Below, in pieces: positions 1 through 7,357 of a stretch of 33,741 bases of DNA (position 1 is its first letter; every line of letters begins with the position of its first letter). The translations under genes and the position numbers were made by a program. The notes beneath the pieces were generated by a model. It ran no database searches and was not told the DNA's origin. It saw only the letters and a program-made list of their open reading frames with translations. This DNA comes from Oscillospiraceae bacterium (GTDB lineage: Bacteria > Bacillota > Clostridia > Oscillospirales > Ruminococcaceae), in contig CADASU010000008.1 of NCBI GenBank assembly GCA_902790675.1, positions 1 to 33,741 of the forward strand, in the 5' to 3' direction.

Positions 1-598
1 AGTATATGGTACAGTTTGCGTATTTTTCCAAGTCGTTGTTTTTGATGTCTTCGAACAAGCTTTGGATTAATTCGTTGTTGAATCGCTTGTTTTGTAACAA
101 CATCATGTTCATGATGTTGTTCATCATGCCCATGATGTTGTTCTGGCCGTTCTGGTTGTCCTGGTTGTTGATGATGTTGTTCTGGCCGTTCTGGTTGTCC
201 TGGTTGTTGATGATGTTGTTCTGGCCGTTCTGGTTGTCCTGGTTGTTGATGATGTTGTTCTGGTCGTTCTGGTTGTCCTGGTTGTTGATGATGTTGTTCT
301 GGCCGTTCTGGTTGTCCTGGTTGTTGATGATGTTGTTCTGGTCGTTCTGGTTGTCCTGATTGTCCTGGTTGTTGATGATGTTGTTGTTCTGGTCGTTCTG
401 GTCGTTCTGGTTGTCCTGGTTGTTGATGATGTTGTTGTTCTGGTCGTTCTGGTTGTCCTGGTTGATTAGGTTGATTAGGTTCTGATCCAATTTAACTGTT
501 CCTGTGGAACCTGCAGCTCCAACAGATGATATGGTAGACATAGACATTGTTGCTGCGCACAAAACAGCGATTATTTTTTTAAACATTTTAATTTTCAT
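1..598 (-). CDS. G1: secreted Asn/Gln/Asp-repeat protein, 3' end beyond window
   Basis: This reading frame begins at the ATG at 598 and runs off the left edge without a stop. It starts with the signal peptide shared by the array (MKIKMFKKIIAVLCAATM, ending SSVGA), so export by the Sec pathway is inferred. After a short linker, residues of about 45-160 are repeats built on NNIINNQDNQNGQ, with D/G variation. A short NIMGMMNNIMNMM stretch follows, then a normal-complexity segment (NKRFNNELIQSLFEDIKNND) that resembles the pre-protease segment of G3, G4 and G6. A cysteine peptidase domain may therefore lie beyond the edge. The tandem GTTAAC boxes and a TACACT -10 lie upstream. The repeat composition (Asn, Gln, Asp, Ile) differs from the Asn/Met tracts of the neighbours. 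Function unknown. Confidence 0.8.
   Translation of the reverse strand, partial: MKIKMFKKIIAVLCAATMSMSTISSVGAAGSTGTVKLDQNLINLINQDNQNDQNNNIINNQDNQNDQNDQNNNIINNQDNQDNQNDQNNIINNQDNQNGQNNIINNQDNQNDQNNIINNQDNQNGQNNIINNQDNQNGQNNIINNQDNQNGQNNIMGMMNNIMNMMLLQNKRFNNELIQSLFEDIKNNDLEKYANCTIY
125..470 (-). repeat. 39-bp tandem repeat within G1
   Basis: About eight copies of a 39-bp unit encode the 13-residue unit NNIINNQDNQNGQ. Copies differ mainly at one base that changes Gly to Asp, and some units near 365-450 carry extra in-frame triplets or a duplicated sub-unit. All length differences are multiples of three, so the frame is kept. This is a coding minisatellite, not a CRISPR array: units abut without spacers. 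Confidence 0.9.
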
Positions 599-653
599 AA
601 ATATATCCCTTCTTTATAAAAAACAATTATGCTTTACCATTTATTACACTTAT

Positions 654-708
654 AGTGTAGTGCAAAAATATGAATATCAAATGGAGTTTTTGTTAACTTT
701 TTGTTAAC
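654..708 (-). promoter_or_regulatory. G1 promoter with tandem GTTAAC boxes
   Basis: Two GTTAAC boxes (692-697 and 703-708) are 11 bp apart, centre to centre. A -10-like TACACT (minus strand, 659-654) lies exactly 32 bp downstream of the proximal box. The same 32-bp spacing occurs upstream of G2, G4 and G5. The boxes are probably a binding site for an OmpR-family response regulator (inference). Confidence 0.65.
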
Positions 709-757
709 TTTGTCAAAACACACACGTCAAAAACAAACTAAACAGTATATTTTAAAC

Positions 758-797
758 AAAAAACCCCGACCTGTTACAATTAACAAGCCAGGGTTTT
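758..797 (-). terminator. Rho-independent terminator after G2
   Basis: On the minus strand, ACCCTGGCTTGTTA pairs with TAACAGGTCGGGGT and is followed by a T-run. Near-identical hairpins follow G3, G4, G5 and G6. The A-run on the other side suggests it could also act on plus-strand transcripts. Confidence 0.85.
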
Positions 798-816
798 CTA
801 ATATAGTGAATTAATA

Positions 817-1563
817 TTAAAGCGGTTTAGAAATAGCAGGCAATAACTGAGATTTAAACTCATCCCATGAATGTATATTATTATCGTAGTAGAAGTTGTT
901 TTGGTGGGTAAATGATGGGAATATCATTTCTATATGTACTAAAGGCTCGCCTGTGTTTCCTCTATTGCATATTGCAGAGGCGATGCGATCAAGAGAATAT
1001 TCTTGAAGATCTCCGCATTGTGAATTTGCTACCACTACAGCCTTTTTACCAATGTCTAACCCAACAACTACTAGTGCATGATTGCCACCCAAACCATTAT
1101 TTACATTACAACTAACAGTATCATCCATAATGACTACTAATACTGGAGTTATAGACGCTGCGAAGTGTTTCAGCAGTAATGTTTTTGCAGTTTTGATAGC
1201 TGTTTCGCGTGATTGAGCACTATCCTTTTTTATAGTTATATGAACACGTGAGTGATTAATTTCTAGTTTATTTAAAACATCGGATTCGTCTTGCAAAGTT
1301 CCGCCAACATTTTTTAATTTGTCCATAGAAAAGCCAAATTGAGGTTTGTTAAAAAATCTTTCAACTTCATCGAAATCGTCGCCATCTCTTTCACCTTTGT
1401 TTCGAACAATATCGTCTTTTTTCCCTTCAAGGTGTTTTAAAAAATTGTGCATATCGCATGCAGCATATAGCCAACAGTTCCCAAACTTCTGTTGTCCACA
1501 CAAATATTGGTCAAATTCTTTTTTGATATTATCTATAGAAAATTGATTAGCACTGGTTTGCAT
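817..1563 (-). CDS. G2 3' part: papain/calpain-like cysteine peptidase domain, out of frame with its 5' part
   Basis: This 248-residue frame encodes a papain-fold-type domain. It has Q-x5-C in GQQKFGNCW (Cys30, preceded by the oxyanion Gln), LYAA after it, then GGNHALVVVGLD (catalytic His) and VVVANSQCGD (Asn). This matches the Cys-His-Asn order of papain (CWAFS) and calpain (GDCWLL) relatives. It has no signal peptide, and the ATG at 1563 lacks a Shine-Dalgarno sequence. The same frame stays open upstream to 1665, and that upstream stretch (HDHIDELFNDAINKM) matches the region just before the catalytic Cys in G6 (RTEIDAMLMQAINNM). It is therefore the C-terminal half of the protein starting at 2840, reached by a -1 frame change. 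It ends right before the conserved terminator. It is either a recent frameshift pseudogene or a recoded gene. Confidence 0.75.
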   Translation of the reverse strand: MQTSANQFSIDNIKKEFDQYLCGQQKFGNCWLYAACDMHNFLKHLEGKKDDIVRNKGERDGDDFDEVERFFNKPQFGFSMDKLKNVGGTLQDESDVLNKLEINHSRVHITIKKDSAQSRETAIKTAKTLLLKHFAASITPVLVVIMDDTVSCNVNNGLGGNHALVVVGLDIGKKAVVVANSQCGDLQEYSLDRIASAICNRGNTGEPLVHIEMIFPSFTHQNNFYYDNNIHSWDEFKSQLLPAISKPL

Positions 1564-1643
1564 TTTGTTTATAGCATCATTAAAGAGCTCATCTATATGA
1601 TCATGTGCCTGATCTTGCCACTTTAGGTATGGAAGTTTGCTTA

Positions 1644-1665
1644 CTACGCTTCTTCTAAATTTGAC
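1644..1665 (-). other. Frame-overlap window with -1 slippery heptamer A AAT TTA in G2
   Basis: The 5' frame ends at TAG (1646-1644). The 3' frame is open only from 1665, after a TGA at 1668-1666, so any frame change must fall in these 22 bases. They contain AAATTTA (1662-1656) phased as TCA AAT TTA in the upstream frame. This is a perfect X XXY YYZ site for a -1 shift, the direction required. Downstream, CTTCCA and TGGCAAG can form a small bulged stem after about 20 bases. No upstream stimulatory Shine-Dalgarno is evident. An ordinary 1-base deletion explains the sequence equally well. Confidence 0.6.
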
Positions 1666-2840
1666 TCAAGCAGCTCACGATCAGCTCTCCAATCAATTAT
1701 ATTTATAAAATTTTCAGCTGTTTTATACTCTTTCGTGAAAGAAAAGGACGAGTTGTTCATCTTAGCATTCTCTATTAACGCTTGCAATTCATTAAATTTA
1801 TCTTGGTATGTTTTTTTCAAATAATGGCCATATGGAAGATAAAAAGTAGGTAAAGTAAAATCGTTGTCAGACATGAATTTATCTAATTTACTCATAGCTT
1901 CATCTAATATTTTAATTTTCTTTTCTCTGCAAGCGTCATTACCATCATTTAAATCACAAATATTCAAAAAGCAATTACATATAATGTTTTTGGCAGGTGC
2001 AAAATCAACCAATTTATGGTTTGCAAATATGCGGGTTTCGTCTTCCTTACGTATGAATTCGTTCCATTTATTATTTAATTCTATGATTAAAGCATTTTTA
2101 GAGGTATCTACTTTTTTTAGCATATTATTACGAATTTTTGATATATTATCTTTAAGTATATTATCATTCATAATTTTCGAATCCAACGCTTGAAAATGCG
2201 AACTATTGTTTTTTTGACTATTTTCTTTATTAAAGTCATCTTTTTCAGAATTTTTATTAAGCATGTACTGTTGTTGAGGAGACATGTACGTTTGGTTGAT
2301 CTGGTTGTTGTTCTGGCTGTCTTGGTTTATCTGGTTGCTTTGGCTGATCTTCTTGTCTTTGTCGTTAATCTTTATGTCTTTGTTATTGTTGTTTTTTTTG
2401 GTTATCGCAGTCATAGCTCTTGCGACAATAAGATTAGCCGCTTTAAGACAATTTTGCACAGCCTCATCGCTCAAAGGTTTCTCGCCAATGTTAATATTGT
2501 TTATACATTTATCAATCCTTTTCATACTTGGTAGTAAGGAATGCTGCAAGAATTCTTCGTCGTAGTAAATTGTTTGTTTATCCAATTCACTCAAATTTTT
2601 TGAAATAGCATCTACTGATACCACAATACCCTTTTTGTTATTTGCTTCATAATGAGTGCGAATTTTCGCTAAAGTCTTTAAATCTTTTTGTATTAAATCA
2701 TTTATGCTTGTTAAATCCTCAGATTGTTTTTGCTCATGTTCAATTATAACGTTTATTGCCCCAACAGATGATATGGCAGACATGGATATTGTTGCTGCGC
2801 ATAAAACAGTGATTATTTTTTTAAAAATTTTAATTTTCAT
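1644..2840 (-). CDS. G2 5' part: secreted protein N-terminal region, stops early by frameshift
   Basis: The start is taken at the ATG at 2840, which gives the family signal peptide (MKIKIFKKIITVLCAATI, SSVGA cleavage region). A GGAAGG Shine-Dalgarno lies upstream. An upstream in-frame ATG at 2903 would spoil the signal peptide. The product is 398 residues. After the signal peptide comes a helical segment, then a Lys/Asn/Gln-rich linker (KKNNNNKDIKIN, NQINQDSQNNNQ) that is far less repetitive than in its paralogues, then a helical region ending ELLESNLEEA. It stops at TAG 1646-1644, just before the domain that continues in the -1 frame. The joined product would be about 674 residues, in line with G4 (728) and G6 (592). 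Function unknown; exported protease precursor is the best guess. Confidence 0.75.
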   Translation of the reverse strand: MKIKIFKKIITVLCAATISMSAISSVGAINVIIEHEQKQSEDLTSINDLIQKDLKTLAKIRTHYEANNKKGIVVSVDAISKNLSELDKQTIYYDEEFLQHSLLPSMKRIDKCINNINIGEKPLSDEAVQNCLKAANLIVARAMTAITKKNNNNKDIKINDKDKKISQSNQINQDSQNNNQINQTYMSPQQQYMLNKNSEKDDFNKENSQKNNSSHFQALDSKIMNDNILKDNISKIRNNMLKKVDTSKNALIIELNNKWNEFIRKEDETRIFANHKLVDFAPAKNIICNCFLNICDLNDGNDACREKKIKILDEAMSKLDKFMSDNDFTLPTFYLPYGHYLKKTYQDKFNELQALIENAKMNNSSFSFTKEYKTAENFINIIDWRADRELLESNLEEA

Positions 2841-2901
2841 GTTAAATATTATTTCCTTCCTGTAAATCAAACTACGATTCATATTTTTCTTTGCAACTAA
2901 C

Positions 2902-2956
2902 ATTGTAACAAATAGATGTTTATTTTCTTTGAATAAATGGTTAACTTTTTGTTAAT
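2902..2956 (-). promoter_or_regulatory. G2 promoter with tandem GTTAAC boxes
   Basis: GTTAAC (2940-2945) and the variant GTTAAT on the plus strand (2951-2956) are 11 bp apart. An extended -10, TGTTACAAT, has its hexamer at 2907-2902, 32 bp from the proximal box. A degenerate third half-site, ATTCAA, sits one more 11-bp step toward the gene. A 12-bp palindrome AAGCATATGCTT lies just upstream at 2962-2973. Confidence 0.7.
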
Positions 2957-2987
2957 TTTACAAGCATATGCTTTTTAAATAGTAAAT

Positions 2988-3026
2988 AAAAAAACCTGAC
3001 TTGCTAAATTTAACAAGCCAGGGTTT
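2988..3026 (-). terminator. Rho-independent terminator after G3
   Basis: On the minus strand, CCTGGCTTGTTAA pairs with TTAGCAAGTCAGG and is followed by seven T. It is the same hairpin family as after G2, G4, G5 and G6. Confidence 0.85.
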
Positions 3027-3027
3027 A

Positions 3028-4767
3028 TTACATATTATAACACTTTTTTAATGTTTCTATCAAGTTTAAATATTGCTGTTGGTAAGGTATGGTGTCGAGT
3101 AATTGTGGAGCATGTATGGCTATCGACGACAAAGTACCTAGCAAGGGCATCAAACCTCGAGCACATCGATTTTCATTATCCAAAAAACACAATTTTCCAT
3201 TTTGATAACGCAAAACATTCCCATAGGGGGAATCCTCGTCCAAAGGCTTTTCAACCAATGCCATAATAAAACTAGGTAATGTTGACACATCGGCATATGT
3301 TGCATTATTAATAAATCTGTCTACCATTGGGTTATTCCATTCATCATTCGTAATTGGAATATTGATATTATTCATATTTAGAAGATTATTCAAGAGCATC
3401 TTTCTATTATATGAATTTAATGTGCTCCACCACATCTCCATGCTGCTGTTGAAGTTGTTCATCATCATGTTGTTCATGCCCATGTTGTTGTTCATCATCA
3501 TGTTTTTGTTCATCATGTTCATGTTGTTGTTCATGTTGTTCATGTTGTTCATGTTGTTCATGTTGTTCATGCCCATGTTGTTGTTCATCATCATGTTTTT
3601 GTTCATCATGTTCATGTTGTTGTTCATGTTGTTCATGTTGTTCATGTTGTTCATGCCCATGTTGTTGTTCATCATGCCCATGTTGTTGTTGTTCACCATG
3701 CCCATGTTGTTGTTGAAATCGTTTTTTTTGGGATCTGACATTAAATTGTTGTTCTTGTTCTTGTTGTTGTTGTTGAAGTTGTTGATCTTGTTGAAGTTGT
3801 TGAAGTTATTGTTATTGTTGTTGTTGAAGTTCTTGTTGTTGTTGAAGTTATTGTTGTTGTTGTTGAAGTTATTGTTGTTGTTGTTGTTGAAGTTATTGTT
3901 GTTGTTGTTGTTGTTGAAGTTGTTGATCCTGTTGAAGTTGTCGAAGTTTTTGTTGTTCATGTTGTTCAGGAGGGTATTGTCTTTGTTGAAGTTTTTGTTG
4001 AAGTTTTCCATGTTCGTTTTCTTTAATTCGTCGTTGGATTCCTTTATATTTGTTACAGTGGTATTATAAAGATTGTTTAAACTTTTATTAATATCGCTAA
4101 TATCTTTATAAAAGCTATTATTATTTATATTTAAATTATTTATATTTAAATTTTGTATTTTTTGACTTATTGGCTCTAGCTTTGCTTGAAATTCTTTTAT
4201 TATGTGTCTATTGGGGCTCATTAGGCTATTACCAAACATATTAACTAAAGTATTGCATATAGAATTTAATTGGTTTATCGTGTTTTGTTTGTTTGGAATA
4301 TTACTTGAATTGTTTATATGTTGCTTCACATTAGTTACTGTTTTGTGCATGTTAGTTAGCTCTTGATTTATATTGTTTATAGCCATTATATTAGCGTCGG
4401 TTAATTGGTTAGTACCACTGTAATTTATTGCCCCAACAGAAGCCATAGGGGCCGTGATCATAGATAACGCCATTACGCCAGATGTGAGCACCGTCGCAAT
4501 TTTTTTAAAATTAGCTCCACCACCAGCAACCATTTCAAGCATTTCGTCAGAAAGCTCATCAAAATTATTATTCATAATTTTTTGTCCATCAGCTGAACTT
4601 AAAAAATTATTCATTTCTACTTTAAATTCATCTAATGATTTACTATATCCATTTTTGCAAAAAAGGTCATATGCACTGCCTATGTCTTTCAAAGACGTCA
4701 TTTTTTCTCTTTGTTTATCATTTGATAAAATTTTACAAAAGATATTTTTAAAACTCATCTTATTCAT
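3028..4767 (-). CDS. G3: chimeric Asn/Met-rich protein with Nif11-like double-glycine leader
   Basis: The start is the ATG at 4767, placed 6 bases after AAAGGAGCG. An upstream in-frame ATG at 4788 has no such site. Residues of about 1-83 do not match the paralogues. They look like a Nif11-type RiPP leader: an amphipathic N-terminus (MSFKNIFCKILSNDKQREKM), a GYSKSLDEFKVEM segment, and a closing LSDEMLEMVAGG double-glycine motif. Immediately after GG the family resumes with a diverged hydrophobic signal region (ANFKKIATVL...MASVGAIN). A helical segment, a very long Asn tract with Phe spacers, and Asn/Met repeats follow. The C-terminal 130 residues (NIPITNDEW...LPSFIMAL) resemble the pre-protease segment of G6, but the protein stops before any cysteine peptidase domain. 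Cleavage after GG by a C39-type peptidase/transporter is known for such leaders; whether it happens here is inference. Confidence 0.8.
   Translation of the reverse strand: MNKMSFKNIFCKILSNDKQREKMTSLKDIGSAYDLFCKNGYSKSLDEFKVEMNNFLSSADGQKIMNNNFDELSDEMLEMVAGGGANFKKIATVLTSGVMALSMITAPMASVGAINYSGTNQLTDANIMAINNINQELTNMHKTVTNVKQHINNSSNIPNKQNTINQLNSICNTLVNMFGNSLMSPNRHIIKEFQAKLEPISQKIQNLNINNLNINNNSFYKDISDINKSLNNLYNTTVTNIKESNDELKKTNMENFNKNFNKDNTLLNNMNNKNFDNFNRINNFNNNNNNNNFNNNNNNNFNNNNNNFNNNKNFNNNNNNNFNNFNKINNFNNNNKNKNNNLMSDPKKNDFNNNMGMVNNNNMGMMNNNMGMNNMNNMNNMNNNMNMMNKNMMMNNNMGMNNMNNMNNMNNMNNNMNMMNKNMMMNNNMGMNNMMMNNFNSSMEMWWSTLNSYNRKMLLNNLLNMNNINIPITNDEWNNPMVDRFINNATYADVSTLPSFIMALVEKPLDEDSPYGNVLRYQNGKLCFLDNENRCARGLMPLLGTLSSIAIHAPQLLDTIPYQQQYLNLIETLKKCYNM
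3451..3960 (-). repeat. Asn/Met and poly-Asn coding repeats in G3
   Basis: From about 3451 to 3710 the DNA repeats in triplet multiples encode MGMNNMNNMNN and NMNMMNKNMMMNNN blocks, including two long near-identical copies of about 80 bp. From about 3740 to 3950 the unit is poly-Asn with Phe (NNNNNFNNNN). Asn is almost always AAC here, while AAT predominates elsewhere in the gene. Confidence 0.85.
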
Positions 4768-4810
4768 AGCAAGCGCTCCTTTCATCAAACACAGTTTGTG
4801 GTTTGTTTAT

Positions 4811-4839
4811 ATTATACACATATTCACTTAAAAAATCAA
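4811..4839 (-). promoter_or_regulatory. SigA-type promoter of G3
   Basis: On the minus strand, TTGATT (4839-4834), a 17-bp spacer, and TATAAT (4816-4811) form a near-consensus housekeeping promoter 44 bases before the start. This differs from the box-dependent promoters of the paralogues. A decayed version of the ancestral box (AATTAACAAAAATTC) remains far upstream near 5000-5013. Confidence 0.75.
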
Positions 4840-5045
4840 TGGTTTTTATTATATCTGCATGAATATTAGATATTTTAAGCTATACTATATAAATTTATAC
4901 AAAATCATATTTCTTTTTTATTTTTAATGGATATTTTACATTTGCTTAACTACCACGCTTGCGTTGTAAAATAAAAATATAAAGATTAAATTGAATTTTT
5001 GTTAATTCTGACAAAGCAAATCATTTAAAAAATTAAATAGTAAAT
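4840..5045. other. Gene-free stretch upstream of G3
   Basis: This AT-rich spacer has no credible frame. Near 4998-5013 it carries a single degenerate copy of the box that precedes the other array genes (ATTTTTGTTAATTCTGACAA on the plus strand). The rest has no counterpart in the other intergenic regions, which suggests extra sequence came in with the G3 leader and its promoter. Confidence 0.5.
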
Positions 5046-5085
5046 AAAAAAACCTGACCTGTTAAATTTAACAAGCCAGGGTTTT
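5046..5085 (-). terminator. Rho-independent terminator after G4
   Basis: On the minus strand, CCTGGCTTGTTAAA pairs with TTTAACAGGTCAGG and is followed by a T-run. It is the same hairpin family as the other array terminators. Confidence 0.88.
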
Positions 5086-5110
5086 TGTCTATGAGTTCAT
5101 TAACTGTAAC

Positions 5111-7297
5111 TTAATAATTTTTAACGTAATCTAACAACTCGCCTTTGAAACCTTCCCATGGAGTTAGGTTTTCCTTAGGTATTGAGTATGTAGGCTCTTT
5201 CAAGTTCGGACCTTCGCATCCGTTAAAATATCCTTTTTTTAATGATGTGAATACTAAAGTCGATATTGCGCAATTAGAGCCACCCACATTACTATTGCCT
5301 TTAGTTATTTCATTAACTACAAAATCAATATCCCTTGTCTCTGTTGTTCCATTCGTTGGGTTCAATATTAAAACTTGGTCTGATTCAGGATCTATGCCCA
5401 ATATGCTCACCCAATGTCCAGGGAAATGTGCTAATACCGGAGCTGGATCTTGATGATTTGCGAAATATGTGTAAAGTAATGCTTTAAGCATTTTTGGCAC
5501 AACCAATGTTTGAGCTTCATTACGATTCTCAACCCCATCTTCATTTGTAGCGGAAAAGCTAACATAGAATGGATGTATACCAAACTTATTAATGTAATCC
5601 ACCACATCTAAATGATCAGCACCGTTCAAATTTGTTAACATATCAGATGAAAAACCTTTTTCCAAATATAAATCTTCAATAATTTTGTCATTATCATTTT
5701 GCTTAACATAAGTTCGCAAATGTTTCTTATTTAAGTGGAAGTTTATTGCAGCTTGTGCAGAGAATAACCAGCAATGTGATGGAGATTGCGGACCAGGATT
5801 AATAACACCCTTGTGCCATCCGTATTTCTGATTTAGGGAGTTAAAATCTGCTTTAGGTAATTTAGATTTAGCATTCGCAACTACGGAATCTATATCATTA
5901 TTCGCTCTTTTTAAATCCTCTAAGAATAAATGGCTACTGACATCAGGAGCATTCATACTAGAACGGCAAATAAAATATTGTAAGTTACGTTTTTCTCCGT
6001 CCATGCTAAAAGCAAAGGAATCGGTGGGCCTGAATTTATCCAACAATTTTTGTAAATCTTGGTCATTTGCATGCTCTAACACAAATTTAGATCTTCTACT
6101 CAATGAATTATAATCATCGAAGCACAGATCTGACCGAATACCAGAAAATTGAAAATATAAAGCCTTAGATAGTCGAACATAGTTATATGCAAGTTTGTTA
6201 CTCCAGCCCAAGTTTGTTTGTAAATTTTCGACTAACGATTTGTCGTTATCATCCAATTTAACAGATTTAATATCTACTGCGCCATAATTATTTTTTCTGA
6301 TGTTACTGCTATTATTGAAGATCATTTTCATGTTGTTGTTATTGTTGTTGAAGTTTATGTTATTATTGTTGTTGTTGTTGAAGTTGTAGTTCATGCCCAT
6401 GTTGTTGTTGAAGTTGTAGTTCATGTTCATCATGTTGTTGTTGAAGTTGTAGTTCATGCCCATGTTGTTGTTGAAGTTGTTCATCATGCCCATGTTGTTG
6501 TTCATCATGCCCATGTTGTTGTTCATCATGCCCATGTTGTTGTTCATCATGCCCATGTTGTTGTTCATCATGCCCATGTTGTTGTTCATCATGTTCATGC
6601 TATTATTGTTGTTCGTGAAATTGTTGTTGTTCATAAAATTGAAGTTGCTGTTGAAGTTATTCATGCTGTTCATCATGCCCATGTTGTTTATGCTATTCAT
6701 CATGTTGAAGTTATTCATGCTGTTCATCATAGGCATGTTCATCATGTTCATGAAATTGTTGTTGTTCATCATAGGCATCATGAAGTTATTCATGTTGTTC
6801 ATATTTTTCTGGTTGAATTCGTTTATTGTTTTGTTAGTGAGTTTAATAAGATTTTTCAATTCTCCATCAATCCTACAGATGTCCTTATAACAAATAGGGT
6901 TCTTTGCAATTAAATTGTTGTGTATACTTTTGTCTATTTGTTTTAAAGATTCATTGAGGACGTTTATTATTGTTACATCAGGAATAATTAAATTATCACT
7001 ATGTATGCTCGATAAGTTATTACTGATAGACTCTAATTTGTTTATATATTCTTTTTTTGTTGCGTCGACAAATGCTTGTTGATAATTATTTATCCAGTAT
7101 TTTGTGTTGTTTATTCTGTCGAGCATACCTTGTATTGTTTGATTTGTTTCTTTAGCAGCACTTTCTCCTTGTGGATTTGATTGGAAATCACTGTTGTTGC
7201 TTTTATATTTTACTGCCCCAACAGATGATATGGCAGACACAGACATTGTTGCTGCACATAAAACAGCTAATAATTTTTTAAAAATTTTAATTTTCAT
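5111..7297 (-). CDS. G4: secreted Asn/Met-repeat protein with C-terminal papain-like cysteine peptidase
   Basis: This is the most complete member of the array, at 728 residues. It starts at the ATG at 7297 after GGAAGGAAG. Residues 1-28 are the signal peptide (MKIKIFKKLLAVLCAATM, SSVGA). A helical segment reaches about residue 165. Residues of about 170-335 are Asn/Met/Phe repeats (NNNMGMM units, then NYNFNNN). A pre-protease segment follows. The peptidase domain has Gln at -5 of Cys509 in SPSHCWLFSAQ, His628 in PGHWVSILGID, and Asn646 in ILNPTNG, the papain-clan Cys-His-Asn order. The CWLFSA motif resembles papain CWAFSA. Substrate, activation and final location are unknown; secretion or cell-surface exposure is inferred from the signal peptide. 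Close paralogue of G2 and G6. Confidence 0.85.
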   Translation of the reverse strand: MKIKIFKKLLAVLCAATMSVSAISSVGAVKYKSNNSDFQSNPQGESAAKETNQTIQGMLDRINNTKYWINNYQQAFVDATKKEYINKLESISNNLSSIHSDNLIIPDVTIINVLNESLKQIDKSIHNNLIAKNPICYKDICRIDGELKNLIKLTNKTINEFNQKNMNNMNNFMMPMMNNNNFMNMMNMPMMNSMNNFNMMNSINNMGMMNSMNNFNSNFNFMNNNNFTNNNNSMNMMNNNMGMMNNNMGMMNNNMGMMNNNMGMMNNNMGMMNNFNNNMGMNYNFNNNMMNMNYNFNNNMGMNYNFNNNNNNNINFNNNNNNMKMIFNNSSNIRKNNYGAVDIKSVKLDDNDKSLVENLQTNLGWSNKLAYNYVRLSKALYFQFSGIRSDLCFDDYNSLSRRSKFVLEHANDQDLQKLLDKFRPTDSFAFSMDGEKRNLQYFICRSSMNAPDVSSHLFLEDLKRANNDIDSVVANAKSKLPKADFNSLNQKYGWHKGVINPGPQSPSHCWLFSAQAAINFHLNKKHLRTYVKQNDNDKIIEDLYLEKGFSSDMLTNLNGADHLDVVDYINKFGIHPFYVSFSATNEDGVENRNEAQTLVVPKMLKALLYTYFANHQDPAPVLAHFPGHWVSILGIDPESDQVLILNPTNGTTETRDIDFVVNEITKGNSNVGGSNCAISTLVFTSLKKGYFNGCEGPNLKEPTYSIPKENLTPWEGFKGELLDYVKNY
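6330..6800 (-). repeat. 21-bp Asn/Met coding repeats in G4
   Basis: The core at about 6480-6600 is tandem 21-bp units encoding NNNMGMM (five MGMM copies). It is flanked by imperfect NYNFNNN and MNNFN units. Every unit is a multiple of three. Read on the plus strand the same DNA gives open but artefactual Leu/Met/Phe-rich frames. Confidence 0.88.
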
Positions 7298-7357
7298 TTT
7301 AAATATTACTTCCTTCCTATAAACTAAATTATGACTTATATTTTTCTTAATACTGAT

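Noticed and set aside
6-359. Plus-strand frame encoding repeated Trp/Leu/Phe/Met-rich peptide
   Set aside because: It is the antisense of the G1 coding repeat. The minus strand has a signal peptide, ribosome site and promoter; the plus frame has none. The same reasoning removes the plus-strand Leu/Met/Phe frames at 3362-4069, 6456-6890, 7785-8414 and 10494-10814.
125-470. CRISPR-like repeat array
   Set aside because: The 39-bp units abut directly with no unique spacers, lie in a reading frame, and no cas gene is in the window.
817-1563. Independent cytoplasmic cysteine peptidase gene starting at the ATG at 1563
   Set aside because: There is no Shine-Dalgarno before the ATG. The frame and its homology to G6 extend upstream past it to the frame-overlap window, so it is better read as the second half of G2.
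2190-2565. Two overlapping plus-strand hydrophobic frames inside G2
   Set aside because: They are antisense to the Asn/Gln/Lys-rich linker of G2 and carry no initiation signals.
4768-4788. Start of G3 at the upstream ATG 4788
   Set aside because: It would place the AAAGGAGCG ribosome site inside the coding region; the ATG at 4767 is correctly spaced from it.
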